A DNA stretch of 64,000 nt, taken from assembly GCF_007896845.1 (NCBI RefSeq), contig NZ_VOHS01000024.1, positions 28,427 through 92,426 of the forward strand. The letters run 5' to 3'. Shown here one piece after another: positions 51,693 through 61,000 of the stretch. Position 1 is the first letter of the stretch. Every line of letters starts with the position of its first letter. This stretch comes from Chitinophaga pinensis (GTDB taxonomy: Bacteria; Bacteroidota; Bacteroidia; Chitinophagales; Chitinophagaceae). Position numbers and translations under genes: made by a program. The notes below the pieces were generated by a model. It searched no databases. It was given only the letters and a program-made list of their open reading frames with translations, and was not told the origin of the DNA.

Positions 51693-53285
51693 TTAATAAC
51701 CGTCGTTCTGTTTCAGGTTAGGATTAGCTACCCTTGCAGTAGTCGGTATCGGATATACCGTACGGAAATCGCCTACTGCTGCTCCTCCTGGTACACCGCC
51801 CTTGAACGGCCATACATAGGAAGCACCAGTGAACAGTCCGTAACGGATCAGGTCAGTTCTGCGCTGTCCTTCCCAATACAATTCACGGCCTCTTTCATCC
51901 AGAATGAATCTCAGGTTCAGCTGAGCGGCAGTGATATTTCCGGAAGTGTTACCATATGCACGCTGACGCAGATCATTAATATAGGTCACGGCCTGACTGG
52001 TGGAACCACCTGTACCGCCACGTAATACAGCTTCTGCATAGGTCAGGTGCATTTCTGCAAGACGCATCAGCGGGAAGTCGGTATCTACGAAAGTGGAGTT
52101 GGATCCGTCTGTATTTTTAGAAGTCTTGTTAGACCATTTGGTGATCGCATAACCATCAGTAAAAGTACCCAGATCAGCAATCTCACGGTTCTGACCCGCG
52201 GTGTAGAACATCGCACGTTTGTCGGTAGCGCCGGTAATATCACTGAACAGTGCCACAAATGCGCTGGTCGTCCGTAAACCACCCCAGCCACTGTTTACAC
52301 CGAAATCAGCCGCATTCATACTACCACCTACAGCAGCATGTATCAGGTAAGTCGTACCACCATAAGTCTGTGTGCGTGCGCCATCAAAGTTGGCGGTAAG
52401 CATCAGTTCTGATTCAGATGTCACATTGTTATCCGCTTTGAACATATTAGCGTAGCTGTTGGTCAGTGTGTAACCTGAAGTGATTACTTTGCTGCTATAG
52501 GTAACCGCATCGGTGTAACGGGCGGTACCGGTATATACTTCAGCGTTCAGGTACAATTTTGCCAACAATCCCCATACGCAGGCTTTATCAGCACGACCAT
52601 ATTCATTTGCGCGTGCCTCTGCCATTTCGCCTTCTATTGCCAGCAATTCACGCTCTATGTAAGAGAACAGGTCAGTACGGGAGATCTGGTTTGGATAATA
52701 GTAGGCTACTTCATTACTATCTGTTACAAAAGATACACTACCGAAGAGGTCCATCGCATGATAGTAGCTCAGTGCACGCAGGAAACGCGCTTCTGCACGG
52801 AAGGTGTGCGCCGTTTCACGGTCTTTTTCAGCGATCCCGTTGCTGCTCAGTTTATCATCGCTGGTTTGTCTGATGAATTCATTACACTGTGCGATCTGAT
52901 AAAACAGACGGGCGAACATGGCGTTGATGAAGTTATCATCAGGCGTCCAGTCCATCTGGTGGAAGTCCTGTAATGTACCGTCATTCCAGCCGATTACGGC
53001 TTCGTCAGTCGGCAGCTCCTGCATCTGGAAATATCCGCGGATGTAGCTGGATGTACCTTCATCAATACCACTGATATCGGGGCTACCCGTAGGACCTACC
53101 TGTCCGGTAACGGAGAAACCACCATATAATTTAGCCAGAATGGCCTTGTAATTGGAAAAGTCTTTATACACGCTGGCTGATGTCGCCTCTGTGATAGGTG
53201 TACGGTCCAGATCTTTGGTACAGGAAGTCAGTCCCCATGCCATCGCTCCTGCCAGTACTACCTGATATATGAATTTCTTAGTCAT
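51693..53285 (-). CDS. susD: SusD-type nutrient-binding outer-membrane lipoprotein
   Basis: A 530-residue RagB/SusD family lipoprotein that closes over SusC like a lid and captures glycans. The signal ends in GLTSC, followed by TKDLDRTPITEATSASVY. The TPR-like helical core includes EARFLRALSYYHAMDLFGSV and DKACVWGLLAKLYLNAEVYT. The C-terminus has FPLMRLAEMHLTYAEAVLRG, RFILDERGRELYWEGQRRTD and a proline/aromatic end with YPIPTTARVANPNLKQN. It lies 19 bases after susC. Confidence 0.93.
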   Translation of the reverse strand: MTKKFIYQVVLAGAMAWGLTSCTKDLDRTPITEATSASVYKDFSNYKAILAKLYGGFSVTGQVGPTGSPDISGIDEGTSSYIRGYFQMQELPTDEAVIGWNDGTLQDFHQMDWTPDDNFINAMFARLFYQIAQCNEFIRQTSDDKLSSNGIAEKDRETAHTFRAEARFLRALSYYHAMDLFGSVSFVTDSNEVAYYYPNQISRTDLFSYIERELLAIEGEMAEARANEYGRADKACVWGLLAKLYLNAEVYTGTARYTDAVTYSSKVITSGYTLTNSYANMFKADNNVTSESELMLTANFDGARTQTYGGTTYLIHAAVGGSMNAADFGVNSGWGGLRTTSAFVALFSDITGATDKRAMFYTAGQNREIADLGTFTDGYAITKWSNKTSKNTDGSNSTFVDTDFPLMRLAEMHLTYAEAVLRGGTGGSTSQAVTYINDLRQRAYGNTSGNITAAQLNLRFILDERGRELYWEGQRRTDLIRYGLFTGASYVWPFKGGVPGGAAVGDFRTVYPIPTTARVANPNLKQNDGY

Positions 53286-53304
53286 AACGTTTCCTGTTTG
53301 TTAA

Positions 53305-56271
53305 TTAAAAATCAAGGTTAACACCTAAAGAATACACACGCGGACGTGGATAGAATTTATCATCTATACCACTGAATACTTCCGGATCCTGACCGCTGTA
53401 TTTAGTGATCACAAATACGTTCTGCACGTTGAAGTTGGCACGCAGCCCTACTTTCTTGTTGATCACTCTTCCGAAGTCATAACCCAGGTTCAGGTAGTCC
53501 ATGCGCAGGAAAGAACCGTTTTCTACGTAGTAGTCAGACCAGTACTGTGTATTTCTGAATTTAGTTTTCAGCACGCTGGTAGACAGGTTTGCCAGATAGT
53601 TACTGTTCTGGAATGTTTTATAAGATCCGTTGTTGGATGCCTGATTATTGTAGATGTAGTTACCAATGTTGCTACGCATACTGAAACCGAGGGTCCATTT
53701 CTTGTAGTTGAAGCTTGAATTGAAGTTCAGGTATACTACCGGGTTGGAAGATTTATAGCGGTATTTATCATCTGCGTCTACTACACCATCACCATTGGTA
53801 TCTTCATACAGACCCTCGATCGGATTGCCTGCTTTATCATAGATCTGTTTGTAAACATAAAACGAGTTGATCTGATGTCCGGCAGTATTGATCTGGATCG
53901 TGTTACCGGTACCGCCGCTGATACCACCTGTTGCAATACCTACAGAAGTATCTGTTTGTGCTTTGGACAGGGAGAGTATCTTGTTTTTGTTATAAGTCAC
54001 ATTGAAACCTGCATCCCAACGGAAGTCTTTTGTTTCTACAGGGGTAGCATTGATGATGAACTCCACACCTCTGTTTTCCAGACTACCTATATTGGTATAC
54101 AGTGTGTTGGTCAGGTTTGTACCGGTAGGAGCCGTTACATCTGCCAGCAGATCGGTGGTTTTCTTATAGTAGAAGTCTACACTACCGGAGATTCTATTAT
54201 TCAGGAAACCATAGTCAACCGCTACGTTGTAAGTAGCTGTCTGTTCCCATTTGATATTCTGATCGTAACCGGCAGCACGCAATGTTTTATAGAACACGTC
54301 TCCCAGCTGATAGGAAGAGTTGGCATCACCGTAAGTATAGCGGGACAGGGCCGCATACTCTTTACCCACACCGATGTTTTCCTGACCAGTTACACCGTAA
54401 CCGAGTCTCAGTTTCAGGTCAGATAAAGTCTTTGTATTCTTGAGGAAAGGCTCATCTTTCAGTTTCCATGCGAAAGCGACAGATGGGAAGTTACCCCAGT
54501 GCTGACGGAAACGGGAAGTACCATCACGACGCATGGTGAAAGTCAGGAGATATTTATCGTTAAAAGTATAATTCAGACGACCGAAGAATGATACCAGTGT
54601 ATGTTGTGCTTCACTGTAGTTACCCGCAGCGGTGGTAGTATCGCCGGATTCGTCCAGTGTAGGATATCCCGGTGTAGCGGTAATGAAATCCTGATAAGAA
54701 TAACCACCCATTACATCAATACGACTCTTTATACCTTTCAGGTCTTTCACATAGTTCAGGTAGAAGTCAAACAGTTTGTTCTTCATTTCCTGAGAGTAGT
54801 GCTTGTAGGAACCACCCGTACCATTGTAGTAAGACAGGGCAGCATACTTAGGGATGTTGGTATTACCATCTCCTTTCTGATAGTCGTAACCCAGATTCAG
54901 GTTAGCACGCAGTTCAGGCAGGAAGTGGAATTTATAGTCAAACTGGATATTGCCGATGCTTCTCTTTACCTGTGACTTATCCATTTTCTGTTCCAGCATG
55001 GCTGCAGGGTTTTTGGTGGCGAGGTCGTACAGTTTACCATTGTACAACCACTCATAGTAACCACCGAAATCATTACTGTTGCCGGAGCGTAGAGGTTTGG
55101 TCGGATCGTAGGCGATAGCAGCATTGATAGCCCCCTGATCTGCAAAGCGGTAATCAGCAATAGACCCTTTCACATTCATATTGATCTTAAGGTGATCATC
55201 AAATAAACTTGGAGACAGGTTGATGGAAGCTGAGTTTCTTTCCAGATTGGAGGTTTTCAGGATACCGTCCTGATTCAGGTAACCTACAGAAATGCGGTAA
55301 GGCAGTTTCTTCCAGGATCCGCTGAGGGCCAGGTTGTTATCGGTGCTGAAAGCAGACTGGTAGACTTCTTTCTGCCAATCAGTATTATCGGTACCCAATA
55401 ATGCAATCTGCGCAGCTGTACCATTCTGTCTTACAACGTCGGAGAACTGGCTGGCATTCAGCACAGGTGAGAAGCCTGTTACTTTGGAGATAGCGTTAGT
55501 TGAGCTGAAGGAGACGTGGAGTTGATCGCCAGGACGTCCTTTTTTGGTAGTAATGATAATTACACCATTGGAGGCACGGGAACCGTAGATAGCGGTGGCG
55601 GATGCATCTTTCAGCACGTTAAATGATTCAATATCATTTGGATTGATCAGTGCGAGTGCATTGGAAGCACCGCTGATATTGTTATTGTCAACAGGCACCC
55701 CGTCAATGATAATTAATGGATCATTAGTGGCATTTAGTGAAGCACCACCACGTACGCGGATTGTACTGCCTGCACCAGGTGCGCCACCATTGGAGGTGAT
55801 CTGCACACCGGGTACTTTACCGGTGATCAGCTGATCAGCAGAACTGATAGGACCTTTATTAAAGTCTTTGGAGGAAACGACAGCGATTGCACCTGTCAGA
55901 TCACTCTTTTTCTGTGTACCATAACCTACCACTACGATTTCATTCAGACCTTTAGTATCAGCTTTCAGCTGGAAGGTGATTGAAGCTGTGTTATCGCCTG
56001 CATTTACAGGCATTTCGAATGTTTCATACCCCATGATACGGGCTACGACTACGATGTTTCCCGGAGTAACACCAGTGATGGTGAATTTTCCTTCTGCATC
56101 GGCTGTGGCGTTCTTACTGGTACCTTTGATGAAGACGGTGGCGCCTGGAATTGGTTGTCCTGCGTCGTCTGTCACCTTCCCACTAATACTGCCTGATTGC
56201 GCATAGGTAAACAGAGAGATCAACACAAAGCACAGCAGAAATGCATACCGGGCATAGCGTGTTTTTTTCAT
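53305..56271 (-). CDS. susC: SusC-type TonB-dependent outer-membrane transporter
   Basis: A 988-residue transporter for maltodextrins. A signal peptide is followed by a carboxypeptidase-regulatory-like domain (SGSISGKVTDDAGQPIPGAT, residues about 26-105), then the TonB-box region EIVVVGYGTQKKSDLTGAI. The plug domain includes ITSNGGAPGAGSTIRVRGGA, DPLIIIDGVPVDNNN and DASATAIYGSRASNGVIIIT. The 22-strand barrel ends with YPRPRVYSLGVNLDF, with the terminal aromatic needed for membrane insertion. It is the first gene of the seven-gene operon and has a LacI-type operator in its upstream region. Confidence 0.94.
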   Translation of the reverse strand: MKKTRYARYAFLLCFVLISLFTYAQSGSISGKVTDDAGQPIPGATVFIKGTSKNATADAEGKFTITGVTPGNIVVVARIMGYETFEMPVNAGDNTASITFQLKADTKGLNEIVVVGYGTQKKSDLTGAIAVVSSKDFNKGPISSADQLITGKVPGVQITSNGGAPGAGSTIRVRGGASLNATNDPLIIIDGVPVDNNNISGASNALALINPNDIESFNVLKDASATAIYGSRASNGVIIITTKKGRPGDQLHVSFSSTNAISKVTGFSPVLNASQFSDVVRQNGTAAQIALLGTDNTDWQKEVYQSAFSTDNNLALSGSWKKLPYRISVGYLNQDGILKTSNLERNSASINLSPSLFDDHLKINMNVKGSIADYRFADQGAINAAIAYDPTKPLRSGNSNDFGGYYEWLYNGKLYDLATKNPAAMLEQKMDKSQVKRSIGNIQFDYKFHFLPELRANLNLGYDYQKGDGNTNIPKYAALSYYNGTGGSYKHYSQEMKNKLFDFYLNYVKDLKGIKSRIDVMGGYSYQDFITATPGYPTLDESGDTTTAAGNYSEAQHTLVSFFGRLNYTFNDKYLLTFTMRRDGTSRFRQHWGNFPSVAFAWKLKDEPFLKNTKTLSDLKLRLGYGVTGQENIGVGKEYAALSRYTYGDANSSYQLGDVFYKTLRAAGYDQNIKWEQTATYNVAVDYGFLNNRISGSVDFYYKKTTDLLADVTAPTGTNLTNTLYTNIGSLENRGVEFIINATPVETKDFRWDAGFNVTYNKNKILSLSKAQTDTSVGIATGGISGGTGNTIQINTAGHQINSFYVYKQIYDKAGNPIEGLYEDTNGDGVVDADDKYRYKSSNPVVYLNFNSSFNYKKWTLGFSMRSNIGNYIYNNQASNNGSYKTFQNSNYLANLSTSVLKTKFRNTQYWSDYYVENGSFLRMDYLNLGYDFGRVINKKVGLRANFNVQNVFVITKYSGQDPEVFSGIDDKFYPRPRVYSLGVNLDF

Positions 56272-56476
56272 TTAACGTTGATTAATAGTTTCACAATAAG
56301 TTCACTGCAGGTACTTTTTGAGCAAAAGCCCCCCCTTTCGAATCCTTTCGAATTCAATTGCCTTTAGTTTGTTTTTGTTGTAATCGTGGAAACCAGAGAC
56401 TGATTTTTCTGTCTTCCGGTGATCTGAATGCTGTAAAGCTTTAAGTAGGATTCATTTTAGTTACGTTTTTCTATTT

Positions 56477-56492
56477 CCGGGAACGTTCCCGG
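56477..56492. promoter_or_regulatory. Perfect 16-bp palindromic operator upstream of susC
   Basis: CCGGGAACGTTCCCGG is an exact palindrome with the central CG expected for LacI/GalR operators. It lies in the 426-base gap between lacI-type and susC genes, about 206 bases before the susC ATG, and just downstream of a candidate promoter box, where a bound repressor would block transcription. The remaining gap holds AT-rich DNA and no gene. Confidence 0.7.
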
Positions 56493-56508
56493 TAAGTGGA
56501 ACATGTTG

Positions 56509-56516
56509 CTAAAGTA
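56509..56516 (-). promoter_or_regulatory. Candidate -7 promoter box for the starch operon
   Basis: Reads TACTTTAG on the minus strand, seven of eight positions of TANNTTTG. Transcription starting about seven bases further would begin near 56502, placing the 16-base palindrome at roughly +10 to +25. Confidence 0.35.
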
Positions 56517-56604
56517 TACCTTTTTATGAATACTGTAACATTTTGAAATACTTTTTTTTAAAAAAAGTTAAAAATCAGTGAGGAAATAACATGGGAAATC
56601 AGCT

Positions 56605-56632
56605 TAATAATCAGTCAAACAATTGATTATTA
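56605..56632 (-). terminator. AT-rich hairpin after the LacI-type gene
   Basis: TAATAATCA pairs exactly with TGATTATTA around a 10-base loop, 66 bases after the regulator's stop codon. The stem is AT-only apart from one pair, so termination is uncertain; it could instead be a second operator-like site. Confidence 0.3.
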
Positions 56633-56697
56633 TCAGTTTATCAATTTTATAGCTTAAAGAATAGCTAAAGAAGGACTTTCGTTTTGTTTCTTTTTGA

Positions 56698-57729
56698 TTA
56701 TCCTTTGCCCCCGATCGTGGTTTTTATGCCGGTACTGGAAGTTCTGGGAATCAGTTTCGAGCTTAGTACAAGATGGTCAGTCACAGGATTATCGCTTTCC
56801 AGTGCCCTGAAAAGCAGTTCTGCGGCATTCGTACCGAGGTCAAAAGCTGGTTGTGTGATGGTAGATAATGCAGGATTCAACAGAGAAGCGATCTCCAGAC
56901 TGGAAAAGCTGACAATCTTAATGTCATCCGGAATACGGATACCCAGATTATGGCAAACGTAATAGCTCGAAATAGCGAGACGTTCTACTGAAGCAAGAAT
57001 ACCGTCCGGATGCTGTTCATTTAATGCTTTTGAGAGAATATCAAAGTTCTCGTCATAGTCGTTGGAGCAATCTATAACGAGATGGGTGTTATAGGGAATG
57101 CCGGCGTCTTTCAGTGCGTCATGATAGCCCTGCATACGTACATTACCAATGGACAGGCTCTTATTCACCACCAGAAATGCAATCTTTTTACATCCTACTT
57201 CTATCAGGTGACGGGTGGCGGCAAAACTGCTCTCATAGTCATCTGTAGTGACTTTCGGCACATTAATATCGTCATATACCCTATCGAAAAATACCAGCGG
57301 AATATGCTTATTACCTAGCCGGTTGAGATACTGGTGATCGTTGGCCTCACCGGATGCAGACATGATTATACCGTCCACGCGGCCATTATACAACTTGTCT
57401 ATAAACGCCACTTCTTTCTGGTATTCGTCATCCGTCACATAGATCAGTGTATGGTAGCCTTTGTCTCTGGCTACGCGCTCAATACCATGTATGGCCTGAG
57501 AAAAAAAGTTATTGGCCAGTTCGGGTACGATGATGGCAATTGTCTTGCTTTTCTTCTCCCGCAGATTGCTGGCGTGATGATTGGGCTGGTAGTTGAACTC
57601 CTTCGCCATGGATAAGATCCTGGCTTTTGTTTCGGGATTGATGTCGCTGTTGCCCCTGAATGCCCTGGAAACCGTGGAAGTAGACAAATTAAGTTTTTCA
57701 GCCAACCTTTTAATATCAACGCGATCCAT
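56698..57729 (-). CDS. LacI/GalR-family transcriptional regulator of the starch locus
   Basis: A 343-residue repressor-type protein. The N-terminal helix-turn-helix VDIKRLAEKLNLSTSTVSRA is at residues 4-23, with hinge helix YQPNHHASNLREKKS. The periplasmic-binding-protein-like effector domain begins TIAIIVPELANNFFSQAIHG and includes VDGIIMSASG, IPLVFFDRV and PDGILASVERLA. It lies directly upstream of susC on the same strand and is the natural candidate to bind the 16-base palindrome. The effector is probably maltose or a maltodextrin. This replaces the SusR-type regulator of Bacteroides. Confidence 0.93.
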   Translation of the reverse strand: MDRVDIKRLAEKLNLSTSTVSRAFRGNSDINPETKARILSMAKEFNYQPNHHASNLREKKSKTIAIIVPELANNFFSQAIHGIERVARDKGYHTLIYVTDDEYQKEVAFIDKLYNGRVDGIIMSASGEANDHQYLNRLGNKHIPLVFFDRVYDDINVPKVTTDDYESSFAATRHLIEVGCKKIAFLVVNKSLSIGNVRMQGYHDALKDAGIPYNTHLVIDCSNDYDENFDILSKALNEQHPDGILASVERLAISSYYVCHNLGIRIPDDIKIVSFSSLEIASLLNPALSTITQPAFDLGTNAAELLFRALESDNPVTDHLVLSSKLIPRTSSTGIKTTIGGKG

Positions 57730-58046
57730 TGCTAAAGTTGTTTAAATAGGCTCAGCGACCAAATTAGAAAAAATAGCTGAAAAAGCAGGAAACTAATAAT
57801 TCAGACCCTTCGTATATTATATATTTAATATAAAATAATAAATCATTTTAATAGTTTTGTGCATAGATATTTTAACCAGCAGCATTCCTATACCGAAACA
57901 CCTCAACTTTTTCCCTCAGAACTGCTGATTGATGAGAAGTCTATCCCCCTGTGTTGAATAGCAGCGGTTTATGAGCTTCCGGTGAACATACCGTAAACGA
58001 GAAAACATAATATATCTGGTTGCGCGGGCAACCTATTCCCTAACCT
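57730..58046. other. Intergenic region between the regulator and the Calx-beta protein
   Basis: A 317-base gap between divergent genes. It contains AT-rich stretches with TATATAATATTTAATA-like runs near 57830, and a short hairpin GGTTGC-GCGG-GCAACC at 58018-58033 just before the start of the large gene, which would lie in its 5' leader. No exact TANNTTTG box was found. Confidence 0.4.
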
Positions 58047-61000
58047 ATGCATTACACAATGATTAGGCTTTTATTTACATTCCTATTAGTGGCTTTTTTA
58101 AGTCCGCTGGCCATCGCACAGACCTGCAACAAAGATCTGGCACTAGGCAAAGCAGTTACCACCTCCTCTGTTACCGCAGGAAACCTTCCCACAAGGGCAA
58201 CTGATGGCGATCCGACTTCCCGTTGGGAAAGTGCGTGGAATAATAACGAGTGGATCATGGTGGATCTGGGACAAAGCTATCCCATTTGTACCATTACACT
58301 GAATTGGCAGGTATTGGCCACTGCTTACACCGTAGAGGTGTCTCCGGATGGATCATCCTGGACAAACATTGTTAACGAGAGTGGCAACACCGGACTTAAC
58401 AAGACTTACAGTGTTTCTGCCAATGGACGCTACGTACGTATGACAGGGCTTAGCAGAGGCTCCGCCTATGGCTTCTCCCTTTATGATTTTATTGTAATCG
58501 GGACTGAGCCGATCAGTTATTGCTCCAGTACGAACGTGGCCCAGCTACGCCCTGTAACGGTATCTTCTATTGCGAACGGGAATACCGGCAACTTCGCGGT
58601 GGACAATAACATGGGGACCCGCTGGGAAAGTGCGCACAGTGACAATCAGTATATGTACGTCGATCTGGGCGCCAACTATGACCTCTGCCGCGTGGTACTG
58701 AACTGGGAAGCAGCGTATGGCAGGGATTACAACATTGATATCTCCTCCAACGGAAGCTCCTGGACCACTGTCAAAAGTGTTACCGGTAACTACATGAGGG
58801 ATAATACTATCTCCATCAGCGGAAATGCCAGGTATGTGCGTATGAATGGTTTTACCCGCGGAAGCACTTATGGTTTCTCGCTTTGGGAATTTTCTGTCTA
58901 TGCTTTACTACCTGCTGTCAGTGTGACCAAAACAAGTGATCCGGCAGAACCGGCAACTGGTGGTGTCTTCAGATTCAGCCTGCCATCAGGTATCACATTC
59001 ACAGAAGACATCACCGTCAACTATACAACATCCGGTACGGCTATAAGTGGTACGGACTACACAGCGCTATCCGGCTCTGTGGTGATCCCCGCAGGGCAGG
59101 CAGGTGTTAATGTTCCGCTTTCTGTCATTGATGATCAGATCATTGAAGGAAATGAAACAGTGATAGCAACTATCACCAACGCTACCTCTGCTACGCATCC
59201 GGGTTTCCCGGTCAGTGCTACTGATCCCAGTGCTACAATGACGATCGGTGATAATGATAACATTGCAGCCAATAAGATCCTGAGCATCGCTCCTGCCGGC
59301 AATGGCTCGGAACCGGGTACAAATGGCGGTTACACAATCAGTCTGCCCGTAGGTATCACCTCCGCGGAAAACATCACCGTAAGCTATACCACCAGTGGAA
59401 CAGCTACTGCCGGTACAGATTATACGCTTCCTGCCAGCTTCACCCTTCCCGCAGGGCAGAATAGTGCAGTCGTTACCCTGACAGTTGCAGATGATAAGAT
59501 CATTGAGAATACTGAATCAGCAATTGTCACCATTACTGGTGGGACAGCTACTACTCTTGGCACCTTTACCGCAAGTACAGGTAATGCCACTGCTTCCGTT
59601 AATATCTCCGATGATGATAATGTCAGTGCCAACAAAATTATCCGGATCGCTACTACCGCCAACGCGGCCGAGCCATCTACCAATGGCGGATTCAGGATAT
59701 ATCTGCCAACGGGCATCACTGTTGCTGAAGACGTCACCATCAATGCCAACGTCACCGGAAATGCAACACCGGGGACTGACTATGTAGCTTTGGGCTCCGT
59801 ATTTGTCATCCCTGCCGGCCAAAACGCTGTTGTAACGCCGGTGCAGGTGATCGATGACAATAACATAGAAAGCACAGAAACGGTAACAGTGACACCCACT
59901 GCTGCATCCAGCACATCTTTCGGCTCCTTCCCGATCAACTTCGGTTCAGTGGCCAACATTAACATCACAGATGATGATGATATCGCAGCTAACAGAAGAC
60001 TGAGTGTTATCAAAACCAGCGATGCCGTAGAAGGTACCAGTAATGGGAACTTCAGGATCAGTCTTCCGGCGGGTGTTACCTATCCGGCAGACATTACTGT
60101 GAGCTACACCATCAGCGGATCTGCTGCCGGTGGAACAGATTATACCACTATCCCGGCTACCGCTACCATCCCGGCCGGACAAAACAGTGTAGATGTAGCT
60201 GTCACCGCCCAGCCTTACAACAACAATGTCATTGAAAATAATAAGACGGTGATAATGACACTGACTGGTGGCTCTGCTCCTTCTTTCAGTGCGTTCACAC
60301 CTGACCCGGCTAATACTGCTGCTACTGTTATTATTGCTGATGATGACAGTAATGCAACTAATAAACGACTTTCTGTCTATAACACAGGTGCAGCAGCAGA
60401 GCCTTCTACAAATGGTACGTTCCAGATAAGACTGCCCGGTACATTGACTGCATCAGAAGACATCACTGTTACCTATACGGTTACACCATCCAGCAGTGCG
60501 GGAACTACCCCTGCTACACCCGGTACCGATTTTAATAACCTGACAGGTACAGCTATTATTCCCGCAGGACAAAATGCTGTCACCATTTCCTATTCCCCTA
60601 TTGATGACCAGATCATTGAAACAACGGAGGAATTCACGGTGCAGGTTACAGGTGGTATAACTAGTTCTCTGGGTGCGTTTGGCATTGACGTAGCAAATGC
60701 GGTGATGGCTATTGATGATAATGATAATACGTCGATCAACAAACAATTTACTATCCTTATCTCAGGCCCTGCTACTGAACCATCCACAAACGGCTCAGTC
60801 ACCTTCAGCCTAAGCCCCGGATATACCGTTTCACAGGATGTTACCTTTAACTTTAGCGTTAGCGGCAGCGCTACGCCAAATGTGGATTATACAGATATCG
60901 GTACTTCCGTTATCTTACCTGCGGGACAAAACAGTGTCGTGCTCCCCGTAACGGTAATAGACGATAACATCATTGAAAACACGGAATTCGTTATTGTCAC

